This document shows positions 43,719 through 52,804 of a stretch of DNA of 64,000 nucleotides, piece by piece (within the stretch, counting starts at the first letter, position 1; every line of letters begins with the position of its first letter). The notes beneath the pieces were generated by a model, which had not been told where the DNA came from, ran no database searches, and saw only the letters and a list, made by a program, of their open reading frames with translations. The stretch is from Saprospiraceae bacterium (GTDB lineage Bacteria > Bacteroidota > Bacteroidia > Chitinophagales > Saprospiraceae), in NCBI GenBank assembly GCA_028285545.1, contig JANQPA010000052.1, positions 1 through 64,000 on the forward strand, written 5' to 3'. The position numbers were made by a program, and so were the translations under genes.

Positions 43719-45148
43719 GAAGTTGAATTCTCTGCATTTATTCCGATCACTCTTTTCCTGCGATCCAGGGATTGCCTATCAGATAACCGAAATGAACTCG
43801 TCTGGTGAGGAGGAATTTTCATCTCTACCCTTTTTGCCTCTGCTCTCTTATTCTTTTTATGAAAAAATAATCTATCCAATAAGAAAGTAAGAGCCCCAAT
43901 TCCTAATATCGCCAATCCCCAAAGGCTTTCCATTGGCTTATCAATAATCATATAACTTACAATCCAGGTACTGATTCCCAAATAAGCGATTTGCACCCAA
44001 GGGTAAAAAGGTGATCGGTAACCATCAGTAGATTTTTTGGATTTTCTCAGTATAAAAACTCCGATAATGGCCAGCATAGAAAAAAGCTGCAAAATAAATC
44101 CACTGAATAATAGTATTTGCTGGAAAGATCCGCTCATAATCAAAAGGATACTAATTCCCGATTGCAACCAAATGGCCCTTACAGGGATGCCGTTTTGATT
44201 GTCCTGCCCAAGAAAATGCCACAATTTGTAATCATCAGCCATGGCTCTGGTAATTCTTGGCCCTACCCAAACCATAGCACTGATACTTGATATGAGTAAC
44301 AGGGCAATGATGATACTCATCCAACGAGCCCCACCCTCTCCAAACATATAGCTTGCAACTATTTGTCCTATTTCTATCTCTCCAGCCAGAGCTTGAATAG
44401 GTGCCTGCTTGAGAAAGGCCAATTGCAACAATACATAAAGAATGGTGACCAATAAAGTTCCTCCAATTAATGCTTTAGGTAAGTTGATTTTGGGGCGCTT
44501 GATCTCTTCAACAATATATGCGGCAGCATTCCATCCAGTAAAAGCATAGGTAACATATACTAAACTTACTGCAAAGGCAGGGGTAGAAATTTCTCCCAAC
44601 CAGCTTGCACTGGTATCTATTGCATTAGTTTCGCTACCAGAAAATAAAGCAATTCCAACAAAACCAGCTATGACAAGTATTTTTACCACAGTAAAGATAT
44701 CTTGAAAACGGCTGCTTTTTTTTATATCAAAGGAATGAATAAGCGAGATCAATGAAACAGTAATGATGGCCAAAGGAATGACTGGAATCCCTACTAAATT
44801 ACTTAGATAAGCCGCCATTCCCATTGCAGCAAGAGCAATAGGTGCTGCAAAACCTACTGTTAAGGAAACCCATCCTGACAAGTATCCTAAAAAAGGATGG
44901 ATTGTTTTGGAAATAAAATGATATTCTCCTCCTGATCTTCGAAGATGAGTACCCAATTCAGCATAACTAAAAGCACCTAATAAGGCAATTGCCCCTCCTA
45001 GCCCCCACAATAATAATATGCTCCAGGTATTTTGGATGTCAGCCAATTGGAATCCCAATGTTGTGAATACACCGGTACCAATCATATTGGCTACAACGAT
45101 GGCGGCGGCACTCTTCCACCCGATCTTTTTGTTGTTATATGCTGTCAT
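43715..45148 (-). CDS. APC-family amino acid permease
   Basis: 477-aa inner-membrane transporter with about 12 helices. Helix 1 has VVANMIGTGVFTTLGFQL, the unwound Gly-rich substrate site of the APC superfamily. SYAELGTHLRRSGGEYHFI follows helix 2, and AFTGWNAAAYIVEEIKRPKINLPKAL marks helix 6. A basic hydrophilic tail of about 45 residues (from about 432) extends past the last helix. It probably exchanges or imports amino acids; the substrate is not readable. It is a monocistronic minus-strand gene, downstream of the S9A peptidase gene with a hairpin between them. Confidence 0.88.
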   Translation of the reverse strand: MTAYNNKKIGWKSAAAIVVANMIGTGVFTTLGFQLADIQNTWSILLLWGLGGAIALLGAFSYAELGTHLRRSGGEYHFISKTIHPFLGYLSGWVSLTVGFAAPIALAAMGMAAYLSNLVGIPVIPLAIITVSLISLIHSFDIKKSSRFQDIFTVVKILVIAGFVGIALFSGSETNAIDTSASWLGEISTPAFAVSLVYVTYAFTGWNAAAYIVEEIKRPKINLPKALIGGTLLVTILYVLLQLAFLKQAPIQALAGEIEIGQIVASYMFGEGGARWMSIIIALLLISSISAMVWVGPRITRAMADDYKLWHFLGQDNQNGIPVRAIWLQSGISILLIMSGSFQQILLFSGFILQLFSMLAIIGVFILRKSKKSTDGYRSPFYPWVQIAYLGISTWIVSYMIIDKPMESLWGLAILGIGALTFLLDRLFFHKKNKRAEAKRVEMKIPPHQTSSFRLSDRQSLDRRKRVIGINAENSTS

Positions 45149-45290
45149 GGATTGTTCTGGAAAATTGGGAAAATAATATTTATAAACTATGACAGTCTAA
45201 ACGCAAATCCGTCACCTTAAAGTAGTTAAAGATGTATTAAGGTGGCCTGAAATGGCTAAGAATAACTTTTTCTTAAAGAGTCTTAAGAAG

Positions 45291-45320
45291 AAAATGAGCA
45301 AATGTTAAAATGAGCAAATG
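45291..45320. repeat. 14-bp tandem direct repeat
   Basis: AAAATGAGCAAATG occurs twice, at 45291-45304 and 45307-45320, separated by TT, between the S9A and permease genes. Confidence 0.6.
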
Positions 45321-45364
45321 GGCAGATTTTACAGTAGTTTAAAGCCATTTACTGAATCTGCCCA
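45319..45364 (-). terminator. Hairpin downstream of the S9A peptidase gene
   Basis: TGGGCAGATT (45319-45328) pairs with AATCTGCCCA (45355-45364), with a further imperfect CAGTA/TACTG pairing inside. It lies 11 nt after the peptidase stop in the minus direction. No T-tract. Confidence 0.5.
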
Positions 45365-45374
45365 CCGTCTGTCA

Positions 45375-47534
45375 TTAAATTTCTTCTTTTAAGATGTGAA
45401 ATAAAAAAGTCCATTTATTGGTATACTGATCAATGAGTTGCTCCCTTGATCTGCCGGCAAAGTGACCTGCTTTTTCTTCTACTCTCAACAAAATGGGGTT
45501 TGATCCATTTTGTCGTTCCTGCATACGAGCAATGTATTTTAAGGTATGACCAGGAAGCACATTATTGTCATGAGTAGCAGTCATAGCCATGATTGCGGGA
45601 TATTCTATACCTTCTTTTATATTATGATAAGGGGAATAAGCATAAAGAAATGGGAATTCAGTTGGTTGATCAGAGGTTCCATATTCTCCAATTGTAGTTG
45701 ATCCCAGGTTAAATTTCTGGAACCGTAGCATATCCATGACTCCTACATCGGGAAGAGCAGCAGCAAATAGATCGGGTCTTTGATTGGTAACAGCTCCTAT
45801 AAGCAGCCCTCCATTTGATTCACCAGCTATAGCCAATTTATTTTTTGAGGTATAATTTTGTTTGATCAGATATTCGGCTGCTGCAACGAAATCATCAAAA
45901 GCATTTTGTTTGTTTCCCTTTTTGGCAGCGTCATGCCACTTCTGACCATATTCATTTCCACCCCGAATATTTGCCATGGCAAACACTCCACCTAAATCGA
46001 TCCAAGAAAGCCATCTTTTTTCAAATCTGGGAGTTTTTGTAACTCCAAACCCACCATATCCGTGAAGCAAAGTGGGTGCATTGCCATCCAAAGAGGTACT
46101 TTTTTTATAAACAATAAACATGGGAATTGAGGTGCCATCCTTTGAAGGATAAAAGACCTGGTCCAGCACAATTTCATTTGGATCAAAAGATAATTCCGGA
46201 GCCCTAAATAAACTCCATCCATTAGCAGCTACATTATATTGGTAGACCTTGGTAGGGCTATTAAGGCTGGAAAAGGAAAAAAATGTATTGGGATCATCAT
46301 CACCTCCATCGAAACCTGATGCGATTCCAATACCAGGTAAGTTCAAATCATGTAAAAAAGCCCCATCCTTTTGAAATACTTTTATTTCCGAAAAAACATT
46401 TTTCAGGTAATGTACTACAAAGTATCCCCCTACAAAATCTGCATCCATGATAGCGGAACTTGTTTCCGGTACTACCACTCTACTCTGAAAAGAGGTAGTA
46501 CTTCGATTTTCAAAATTAAAAGAGACTATTTGATTATTCGCCGCTCCTAAGGAGGTCAAAAAGAATAATTCATTACCAAAATTCCCTACAAACATATATC
46601 CCAGGTCAAAGCCACCGGAACGATATTTTGTTAAAATTTGGGGCTTATTGTTTTGCTTCAAATCTTTGACTAAAATTACACTGGGGTTTTCTCGATTTTG
46701 GGTATCACCGTAATAAATGACCAAAAACCTTCCGTCTGAAGACACTCGACAAGTGGCTGCCCAATGTTCTGAATCCAATCCTTCAAAGGCGAGTTCATCT
46801 TCCTCCTGGCTAGTATACATCTTGTGGAAGTATAGCCGACGGTTGAAATATTTGCTGCTACTTTTTGGATGTTCTGGTGGTAAAAAAGCACTATAGAAAA
46901 AGCCACTCCCATCTGGCAGCCATCTCAGGCTACTGTATTTGATCCTTTCTATTTTATCTGGCAGTAATTCTCTGGTTTTTAGGTCAATAATTCTAAATGT
47001 TCGCCAATCAGATCCTGAGTTCTGAATAGCATATGCTAAGTATCGTCCATCGGGGCTGGGTTCAATTTCAGTGATTGAGGTGGTTCCATCAGAGGACAAA
47101 TCTTTGGGGTTAATTAACTCTCTGGGCTCAGCATTTAAATGATCTAATTCATAGACCAAGGATTGTTCTTCAGTCCCATCGTTATAAAAATAGAAATATT
47201 TATTTCCTCCTTTTTTGGGCCTGCTAAAAGTTTCAAAATCCCAGATTTCCTCTAATCGTTCTTTAATTTTTTGTTTATGAGGTAAATTATTGAGGTATGA
47301 AGTGGTCAATTGGTTTTGTTTATCGACCCATAGCCTCACTTCTTTGGAAGAATCGATCGGAGTCTCGAGCCAGCGATATGGATCATTTACTAGTGTACCA
47401 TGGTAATCATTTGTTACCTCTATTTTTTTAGTTGTAGGGTAACTAATTTGCTGATCTAATCCAGGTTTTGGCTGGCAGCAGGTCAAAAAAAGTATTGGGA
47501 AAATATAGGATGCTCCTTTTGTGAAGTTAGCCAT
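45375..47534 (-). CDS. Prolyl oligopeptidase family serine peptidase (S9A)
   Basis: 719-aa exported peptidase that cuts after proline in short peptides. An N-terminal lipoprotein-type signal (LFLTCCQP) follows the ATG at 47534, preferred over 47561. A seven-bladed propeller covers about 80-420, beginning DPYRWLETPIDSSKEVRLWV-like as in S9A enzymes. The alpha/beta-hydrolase domain carries the nucleophile in GESNGGLL, with ATHDNNVLPGH and EEKAGHFAGRS around the catalytic Asp and His. GGFGVTKTPRF and NIRGGNEYG blocks support S9A. It is preceded by the tricorn-like gene, which ends in a strong hairpin. Confidence 0.93.
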   Translation of the reverse strand: MANFTKGASYIFPILFLTCCQPKPGLDQQISYPTTKKIEVTNDYHGTLVNDPYRWLETPIDSSKEVRLWVDKQNQLTTSYLNNLPHKQKIKERLEEIWDFETFSRPKKGGNKYFYFYNDGTEEQSLVYELDHLNAEPRELINPKDLSSDGTTSITEIEPSPDGRYLAYAIQNSGSDWRTFRIIDLKTRELLPDKIERIKYSSLRWLPDGSGFFYSAFLPPEHPKSSSKYFNRRLYFHKMYTSQEEDELAFEGLDSEHWAATCRVSSDGRFLVIYYGDTQNRENPSVILVKDLKQNNKPQILTKYRSGGFDLGYMFVGNFGNELFFLTSLGAANNQIVSFNFENRSTTSFQSRVVVPETSSAIMDADFVGGYFVVHYLKNVFSEIKVFQKDGAFLHDLNLPGIGIASGFDGGDDDPNTFFSFSSLNSPTKVYQYNVAANGWSLFRAPELSFDPNEIVLDQVFYPSKDGTSIPMFIVYKKSTSLDGNAPTLLHGYGGFGVTKTPRFEKRWLSWIDLGGVFAMANIRGGNEYGQKWHDAAKKGNKQNAFDDFVAAAEYLIKQNYTSKNKLAIAGESNGGLLIGAVTNQRPDLFAAALPDVGVMDMLRFQKFNLGSTTIGEYGTSDQPTEFPFLYAYSPYHNIKEGIEYPAIMAMTATHDNNVLPGHTLKYIARMQERQNGSNPILLRVEEKAGHFAGRSREQLIDQYTNKWTFLFHILKEEI

Positions 47535-47716
47535 ATTAATATTTTTTGGATTCCCTCCCACTGTATAATATGGGAGGCAAAATATTTGTGTAAATGATTG
47601 GATAGCTGCATAAATTTTTAATTCAAGCAGATATTCAAATTGGATGGCTAGCCAATATCAATAAATTACTTTCTATACTATTTATCTTGAGGATGGTTAC
47701 ATGTGGAGAGGAAATT

Positions 47717-47764
47717 GATAAGAGGCTGATGAGTCCGCCATGGCGGATTCATCAGCCTCTTATC
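47717..47764. terminator. 48-bp hairpin after the tricorn-like gene
   Basis: 23-bp arms with a single G-T mismatch, centred on CCATGG. It lies 12 nt beyond the stop of the minus-strand S41 gene and about 180 nt before the S9A gene start, so it marks the S41 transcript 3' end. Confidence 0.7.
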
Positions 47765-47775
47765 TTAAAATCAAT

Positions 47776-50700
47776 TTACTTTTTACTCTTCCTAACCCTT
47801 ATCGGATATTCCGGCCGATCCGGATACTTAGGCGGGTTTTTCTTTAATTGTTCCATAATCACTTCGATGGCTTTTTCCAATTGAGGATCTCGACCATTGA
47901 TGACCTCTTTGGGCCATTGCTCTACTTCAATATCTGGTGCTATTCCTTCATTTTCAATTCTGTATCCATTTTCATTCCAAAAGGCCACATTAGGTGCTGT
48001 AACCGACCCTCCATCGATAAATTCCGGATAGCCCAAAACACCTACTAAACCACCCCAGGTTCGTTTCCCAATCATGGTCCCAAGTCCAAATTTTCGGAAC
48101 ATCCAGGGGAAATAATCCCCTCCGGAGGCAGCCATTTCATCTATCAACAAAACTTTAGGTCCCTGGATAGAGGCGCTAGGTGCTTTTAAATCTTTTCCAT
48201 ATCTGAAGTTCCAATGAGCTTGATAAGGTTTCTTGAGAATATCAATATAATAATCGGCTAATTGTCCACCTCCATTAAAGCGTTCATCTACAATAATGGC
48301 TTTTTTATTTGCTTGCGGGAAAAAATAACGTTTAAAATACTGGTGCCCACCTCCTCCTGTATTAGGGACATACACATAGGCGACCTGCCCATCAGTAGCT
48401 TCATGGACTTTTTTCATATTACCTTCTACCCAATCTCGATTGCGGAGCCCCAATTCAAAACCAATAGGTACTACTTTAACTTTCCTGGAATCCGTCATAT
48501 TGGGATTGGGGCCAACGGTAAGGTTTACAATTTTTCCAGCCGTATTTTCAAAAAAGCTGTAAAGATTTTGCTTAGCATCAACTGAATTGCCATTAACTTC
48601 CAGAAGATATTCACCTTCTTTTACATTCACTCCAGGTTCAGTTAAGGGGGAGCGTAAATTAGGATTCCAATTCAGGCCTCCGTATATTTTTTTAAAGCGG
48701 TATCTATTATTAGCCACCTCATAGTCTGCACCCAGCAAGCCCCCGCTAACACGATCAGGATTATTCATGCGATCTCCTCTGCTTCCAAAACGATGATGCC
48801 CCACAGCCAACTCACTCATCATCCACTGCATAACACGATAAAGATCACTTCGACAGGTTACATCTGTGAGAAAATCATCATACTTTTCTTTCATTGCCTT
48901 CCAGTCCAAACCATGCATTCCCGGATCATAAAAATAATCGCGGTTAACACGCCAGGCCTCATCAAAAATGTTGGCCCACTCCTTTTTAGGATCAATCTTA
49001 ACTTCAATAGCTCTGGTATTAAGATTTCCACCTGCTGGCTTAGCACCTACATTTGTTATTCCCCAGGTACTTCCTCTGCGATATAGCATTTTTTTACCCC
49101 CTGCGGCTATTTGATACCAGTTGGCTTGCATGATTTCTTTATCTTCCTTAGCCTTTAAGTCATATTTTCTTAGGGATTGGGGTGTACCAAAGCCACTACG
49201 AAGCCTTCTGGACAAATAAAATAACTGGCCCTCCTTGGAGGCAGAAAGATTTGAGTAGTTGCCTGGGGAAACCGGAATATCAATAATTCGATTTTGAATT
49301 CCTTCCCAATCAATTTTAACATCCGTAGATTTCTCTTTTTCTTCCTTTGATTCTGATTCATCAGCGAGTTCTTCTTCATCATTTTCCTTGGCTAAGGGAG
49401 AGCGAAGATCTTTGTCCAGTGTCACCAAATAAATGGATTGGCTCAATTGCATATCATTATTAGACTGATCAAACCAATTGACTACCGGGCCTGCATCCGT
49501 AGATGCCAGCATATAAATGTATTTGCCACTCGGATCAAAAGTAGGCTCCGATACATTCGATAGGCCATCTGTAAGAGGATAGGATTTGTTCTCTTCTACT
49601 GAATAAAGATAAGCTCTTTCAAAATTGGTTTCTGTAATTAAGGTATAAGATATCCATTTAGAATCTGGAGACCAATCCCCAAATAATTCCCTGAAGGGGC
49701 CAGGCGTATAATACACATCGGAGTTTATTTTTTTCACTTCTTTTGAAGCTACGTTTGCTACATACAAACTTCTACTGTTATCAACAAAACTCAATTGTTT
49801 GCTATCTGGTGACCAGTGTAAAAAAGCATAAAACCCAGCCCCAGAAAGTGGGATGATACTTTTCGAACCATCACTAATGGAGCGTATGTGTAAGGCATAT
49901 TCACCCGAAGCATCTGAAAAGAAAGCTATGCTTTTGCCATCTGGTGACCATTCGGGATATTTTTCATGGGCATCTGGACTTTCACTTAAATTGGAAACAT
50001 CTCCCTTTTTTGCAGGAACTGTTACCACTTCGCCTCTAAAATCGAAAACAACTCGTGAGCCAGAAGGGGAGATTGAAGCACTTCTGATATAAGAATTCCC
50101 GGAGACATACCTAGGTCTTAGCTCCAGTAGATCTGCAGCAATCCCAATTTTTAGTTTGGAACTTTTCCCCGTTGAAGGATCAAATAAATGCAAATAACCT
50201 GCTTGTTCATAAATCAAATCATCTCCATTTGCGGATAGGCTAATTACTGGAAAATCATTATATCGAGTATGTTGCTTAAGTGCTTTGGTGTCTTTATTAT
50301 AAGAATATAGATTAAATTCTCCATTTCGATCACTACGGAAATAAACTGTATTTCCTATCCACTGTGGGTTGGTGGCGTTTCCTCCGGTTTCCAGTTTGGG
50401 GATTTCAACTACCTCGTGATCTCTAACATCATAGATCCAGATCCGGGTTTGCCTTCCCCCACGATAATTTTTCCACTGATTAAAAGGCTCGGGTAATGGA
50501 GTATAGGCGATGTAATTTCCATCAGGAGAATAGCTTGCATGAAAGGCGGTTGGAATAGGCAATTGCTTGGCCTGTCCTCCGGAAGTGGGAATGGTATGCA
50601 ACTGACTATACCGATTGGTAAAAGTATTTCTTTGGGATGAAAATAAAACATGATTTCCATCGGCACTAAAATCTCTAGCCACGTCAAATGCAGGATGCCA

Positions 50701-51027
50701 GGTTAATCTTTTAGGAATTCCTCCATTAGTGGAGACAATGAACACATCGGTATTGCCATCATATTGGGCACTAAAGGCAATTTGAGTGCCATCAGGAGAA
50801 AAAACGGGGTTACTTTCTATTCCTTCATCAACAGTTAATCTTCGAGGATTCGAGCCATCCTTATTGGCGATCCAAAGATCTTCAGCATAGATAAAAGCTA
50901 TATGATCGCTACTGATAGCCGGATTAGTCATTAATCTGGTATCGGAAGTATTTTGACCAATGCTGTAACAGAGAAAAGAAAAAAAGAAAAGAAAGGTACC
51001 AACTAACAGGTTAAAACAAAACTTCAT
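47776..51027 (-). CDS. Tricorn-like S41 family peptidase with PD40 propellers
   Basis: 1083-aa exported protease. The signal peptide (MKFCFNLLVGTFLFFFSFLC) follows ATG 51027; an upstream ATG at 51051 only adds eight residues. Residues about 30-540 contain WD40-like PD40 repeats (FSPDGTQIAFSAQYDG, WSPDGKSIAFFSD, WSPDSKQLSFVD) forming beta-propellers. A core domain, a PDZ domain (about 750-840) and the S41 catalytic domain follow, with the nucleophile in DEMAASGGDYFPW. An acidic Glu-rich linker lies near 560-580. This architecture matches tricorn protease and its Bacteroidota homologues, which degrade peptides to oligopeptides. S9A and M16 enzymes encoded nearby may act on its products. Confidence 0.92.
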   Translation of the reverse strand: MKFCFNLLVGTFLFFFSFLCYSIGQNTSDTRLMTNPAISSDHIAFIYAEDLWIANKDGSNPRRLTVDEGIESNPVFSPDGTQIAFSAQYDGNTDVFIVSTNGGIPKRLTWHPAFDVARDFSADGNHVLFSSQRNTFTNRYSQLHTIPTSGGQAKQLPIPTAFHASYSPDGNYIAYTPLPEPFNQWKNYRGGRQTRIWIYDVRDHEVVEIPKLETGGNATNPQWIGNTVYFRSDRNGEFNLYSYNKDTKALKQHTRYNDFPVISLSANGDDLIYEQAGYLHLFDPSTGKSSKLKIGIAADLLELRPRYVSGNSYIRSASISPSGSRVVFDFRGEVVTVPAKKGDVSNLSESPDAHEKYPEWSPDGKSIAFFSDASGEYALHIRSISDGSKSIIPLSGAGFYAFLHWSPDSKQLSFVDNSRSLYVANVASKEVKKINSDVYYTPGPFRELFGDWSPDSKWISYTLITETNFERAYLYSVEENKSYPLTDGLSNVSEPTFDPSGKYIYMLASTDAGPVVNWFDQSNNDMQLSQSIYLVTLDKDLRSPLAKENDEEELADESESKEEKEKSTDVKIDWEGIQNRIIDIPVSPGNYSNLSASKEGQLFYLSRRLRSGFGTPQSLRKYDLKAKEDKEIMQANWYQIAAGGKKMLYRRGSTWGITNVGAKPAGGNLNTRAIEVKIDPKKEWANIFDEAWRVNRDYFYDPGMHGLDWKAMKEKYDDFLTDVTCRSDLYRVMQWMMSELAVGHHRFGSRGDRMNNPDRVSGGLLGADYEVANNRYRFKKIYGGLNWNPNLRSPLTEPGVNVKEGEYLLEVNGNSVDAKQNLYSFFENTAGKIVNLTVGPNPNMTDSRKVKVVPIGFELGLRNRDWVEGNMKKVHEATDGQVAYVYVPNTGGGGHQYFKRYFFPQANKKAIIVDERFNGGGQLADYYIDILKKPYQAHWNFRYGKDLKAPSASIQGPKVLLIDEMAASGGDYFPWMFRKFGLGTMIGKRTWGGLVGVLGYPEFIDGGSVTAPNVAFWNENGYRIENEGIAPDIEVEQWPKEVINGRDPQLEKAIEVIMEQLKKNPPKYPDRPEYPIRVRKSKK

Positions 51028-51117
51028 AGTGGAGTGATTTTGATAAAACAAGTAAAGATTTTACCAAAACTAATAAAATTTCATCCCTCCTCCATTTTCA
51101 TTTATTTATTATCCAAT

Positions 51118-51522
51118 TTATGATCCATTTTTTAATTGATAAACAGGCTCTGAGTCTTTCAACAGGCGCCAATTTATATAATGGGCCGTTGCAATGATAA
51201 GTCCGCCACTTACCGTAAGTAATATTTCAGCAGAACCTTCCACAAAACGACTTGCAATAATTAGGATAAAACCTGCAAGTACTGTAGCTAGAGCAGAAAA
51301 GTTTCGATGATTATTAATATAACTTCCTATTAAAGACCAGCTGGCCAACATTAAACTCAAAGCGATAAAGGAACCCTCTAAAAATGGGTGCTCCAGCCAG
51401 GTAGCACCTCCCAGTGCACCCATTGTTAGGATTATTGGGACGATAGCACAATGCAAAGCACAGGTAAGAGAGGCCATAAAGCCTACAAAGTCCCAATTCA
51501 ATCCAAAAAAGCTCTTTCTCAT
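51118..51522 (-). CDS. MerC-domain membrane protein
   Basis: 134-aa integral membrane protein with about four helices. Helix 1 carries LTCALHCAIVP with Cys21 and Cys25, the metal-binding pair of MerC-type proteins. Family members were named for mercury uptake, but in Bacteroidota they often sit beside Fur/Zur regulators and may handle other divalent metals. Two inverted repeats (51536-51550 and 51613-51627) precede it, the nearer one ending 13 nt from the ATG, so control by the neighbouring Fur-family regulator is likely. Zinc as substrate is a guess. Confidence 0.82.
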   Translation of the reverse strand: MRKSFFGLNWDFVGFMASLTCALHCAIVPIILTMGALGGATWLEHPFLEGSFIALSLMLASWSLIGSYINNHRNFSALATVLAGFILIIASRFVEGSAEILLTVSGGLIIATAHYINWRLLKDSEPVYQLKNGS

Positions 51523-51535
51523 TTCTTATTATTTA

Positions 51536-51550
51536 TGCAACATAGTTGCA
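51536..51550. promoter_or_regulatory. Inverted repeat TGCAAC-ATA-GTTGCA before merC-like gene
   Basis: Perfect 6-bp arms with a 3-base centre, 13 nt upstream of the MerC gene start. The TTGCA half-sites also occur before the Fur-family gene (52562-52578), which suggests a metalloregulator site. Confidence 0.5.
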
Positions 51551-51612
51551 ACTGTTTTAATCAAATAAAAGTTTTCAAAAATAGAAACTTTTTTTCCACA
51601 AAAATACATTAT

Positions 51613-51627
51613 TTGCCAAGTTGGCAA
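51613..51627. promoter_or_regulatory. Inverted repeat TTGCCAA-G-TTGGCAA before merC-like gene
   Basis: Perfect 7-bp arms around a single G, between the lipoprotein stop (51658) and the MerC start (51522). It is a candidate operator; it differs from the TGCAAC repeat, so it may bind another protein or be a second-affinity site. Confidence 0.4.
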
Positions 51628-51657
51628 TTATATATAGGTCTATCAATAAAAAGGTCA

Positions 51658-52095
51658 TCAATTTCGGCTTAATTTTTCTGCCCTTTCCTTAATGACTAGA
51701 ATACTATCCTTAAACCCTTTTTGCATGGATAACATTTCAGAGGGAGGCAAATTCAATTTGGAACCGTTTTCATGATTATGGCCTGTATGATTGGCCCCTG
51801 GCACTTCGATATGATTATTTTTCCAGTTTTCAAAACTACTTTCTAAGGCGTATATTCGATCGACGAAATTCTGCTCTTCTTGAGTAAGGGCGCGCCCTTG
51901 AATGGAGAGACTATTCCGTCTTTGTACCAGTTCCTTAATCAGTGGTTGTACATCCTCTCCAATTTTAAGCGCTTCTTCATGTATTGCTGCTGCTTCAACT
52001 AATTGTGGATCATTTACAGAATTCGAATTGCAGGAGAAGATTAGACTATTAAAAAAAAGAATTAGTAAAATATTCTTAAAAATCAGTTTTTGCAT
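51658..52095 (-). CDS. Small lipoprotein with His motif
   Basis: 145-aa protein, family not recognised. A lipoprotein signal ends in LIFSC (Cys22). The mature part is predicted helical, with a conserved-looking QRRNSLSIQGRALTQEEQNFVDRIYALE stretch and a histidine cluster (His95, 103, 106, 108 in NHTGHNHENG) that could bind a divalent metal. It starts 27 nt after the stop of the Fur-family gene and is followed by the MerC gene, so a metal-related periplasmic role is a reasonable inference. Nothing shows which metal. Confidence 0.7.
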   Translation of the reverse strand: MQKLIFKNILLILFFNSLIFSCNSNSVNDPQLVEAAAIHEEALKIGEDVQPLIKELVQRRNSLSIQGRALTQEEQNFVDRIYALESSFENWKNNHIEVPGANHTGHNHENGSKLNLPPSEMLSMQKGFKDSILVIKERAEKLSRN

Positions 52096-52122
52096 ACAAA
52101 ATTTGTTGGGTATAACTTGACT

Positions 52123-52554
52123 TTAGGTGCTACAATTTTCACAGATTCCTTTCAAAACCAAATGTGTGGATTGAATTTTATATCCAGTTGGAACCTTTAC
52201 GGCTGGAGTATGAATTTGATCTAAACACATAGTTTGCTTGCACTCATAACAGTGAAAATGGGCATGTTCATCAAAATGCCCTTCATCCGGATTGCATTCA
52301 TGTTTACATAGCGCAAATCGAAGTTTTTCACTCCCATCAATAGCTCTATGAATTAGTCCTTTATTTTCAAAAGACCGAAGTGTACGGTATAAAGTAATGC
52401 GATCTACTTCGCCAAGCTCTTCTTCAATATCTCTTTGAGCTAAAGCCGTTTTTTTGTGTAAAAATAACTCTAGAACGTCCAATCGAGTCTCCGTTTTCCT
52501 CAATTGATGTGCTTTCAACAATTTTTCTGCCTTACTTATCATCATCTTATTCAT
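52123..52554 (-). CDS. Fur-family metalloregulator (Zur-like)
   Basis: 143-aa Fur-superfamily repressor. The winged helix covers about 10-85, with recognition region DRITLYRTLRSFENKGLIHR at 51-70. The dimerisation/metal part has a His-rich stretch (HECNPDEGHFDEHAHFH, about 85-101) and two CxxC pairs, C102/C105 and C138/C141, for structural zinc. The spacing and the linked MerC and His-rich lipoprotein genes suit Zur more than Fur or PerR, but the sensed metal cannot be proven here. An inverted repeat TTGCA-N7-TGCAA lies 8 nt before the start and may serve autoregulation. It heads a unit with the lipoprotein gene. Confidence 0.9.
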   Translation of the reverse strand: MNKMMISKAEKLLKAHQLRKTETRLDVLELFLHKKTALAQRDIEEELGEVDRITLYRTLRSFENKGLIHRAIDGSEKLRFALCKHECNPDEGHFDEHAHFHCYECKQTMCLDQIHTPAVKVPTGYKIQSTHLVLKGICENCST

Positions 52555-52561
52555 TCATTAG

Positions 52562-52578
52562 TTGCAACAATGATGCAA
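52562..52578. promoter_or_regulatory. TTGCA-N7-TGCAA inverted repeat at the fur-family promoter
   Basis: Located immediately upstream of the regulator ATG (52554) and sharing TTGCA half-sites with the repeat at 51536-51550. Candidate autoregulatory operator. Confidence 0.45.
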
Positions 52579-52804
52579 TTAAATACTTTTCTTTTTAACA
52601 AGCAAATTAGTGTAGTGTAAAAATTAGCTTCTCATGAATGCAAGCATCTACTCAGTAGTGATCCGTACAAAAATGGGATTCTAAATCAAAATTTTGCAAT
52701 TTTTGCTTTTCTTTAAATTAAAAATTCCGCAAGCCTTAAACAAATAGATCACAATTATTTTAAAAAGAATTTACAAATCTTGTATAGTTCTGGAATAATC
52801 AATA

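Noticed and set aside
48262-48585. 107-codon plus-strand frame
   Set aside because: Opposite strand shadow of the tricorn-like S41 gene.
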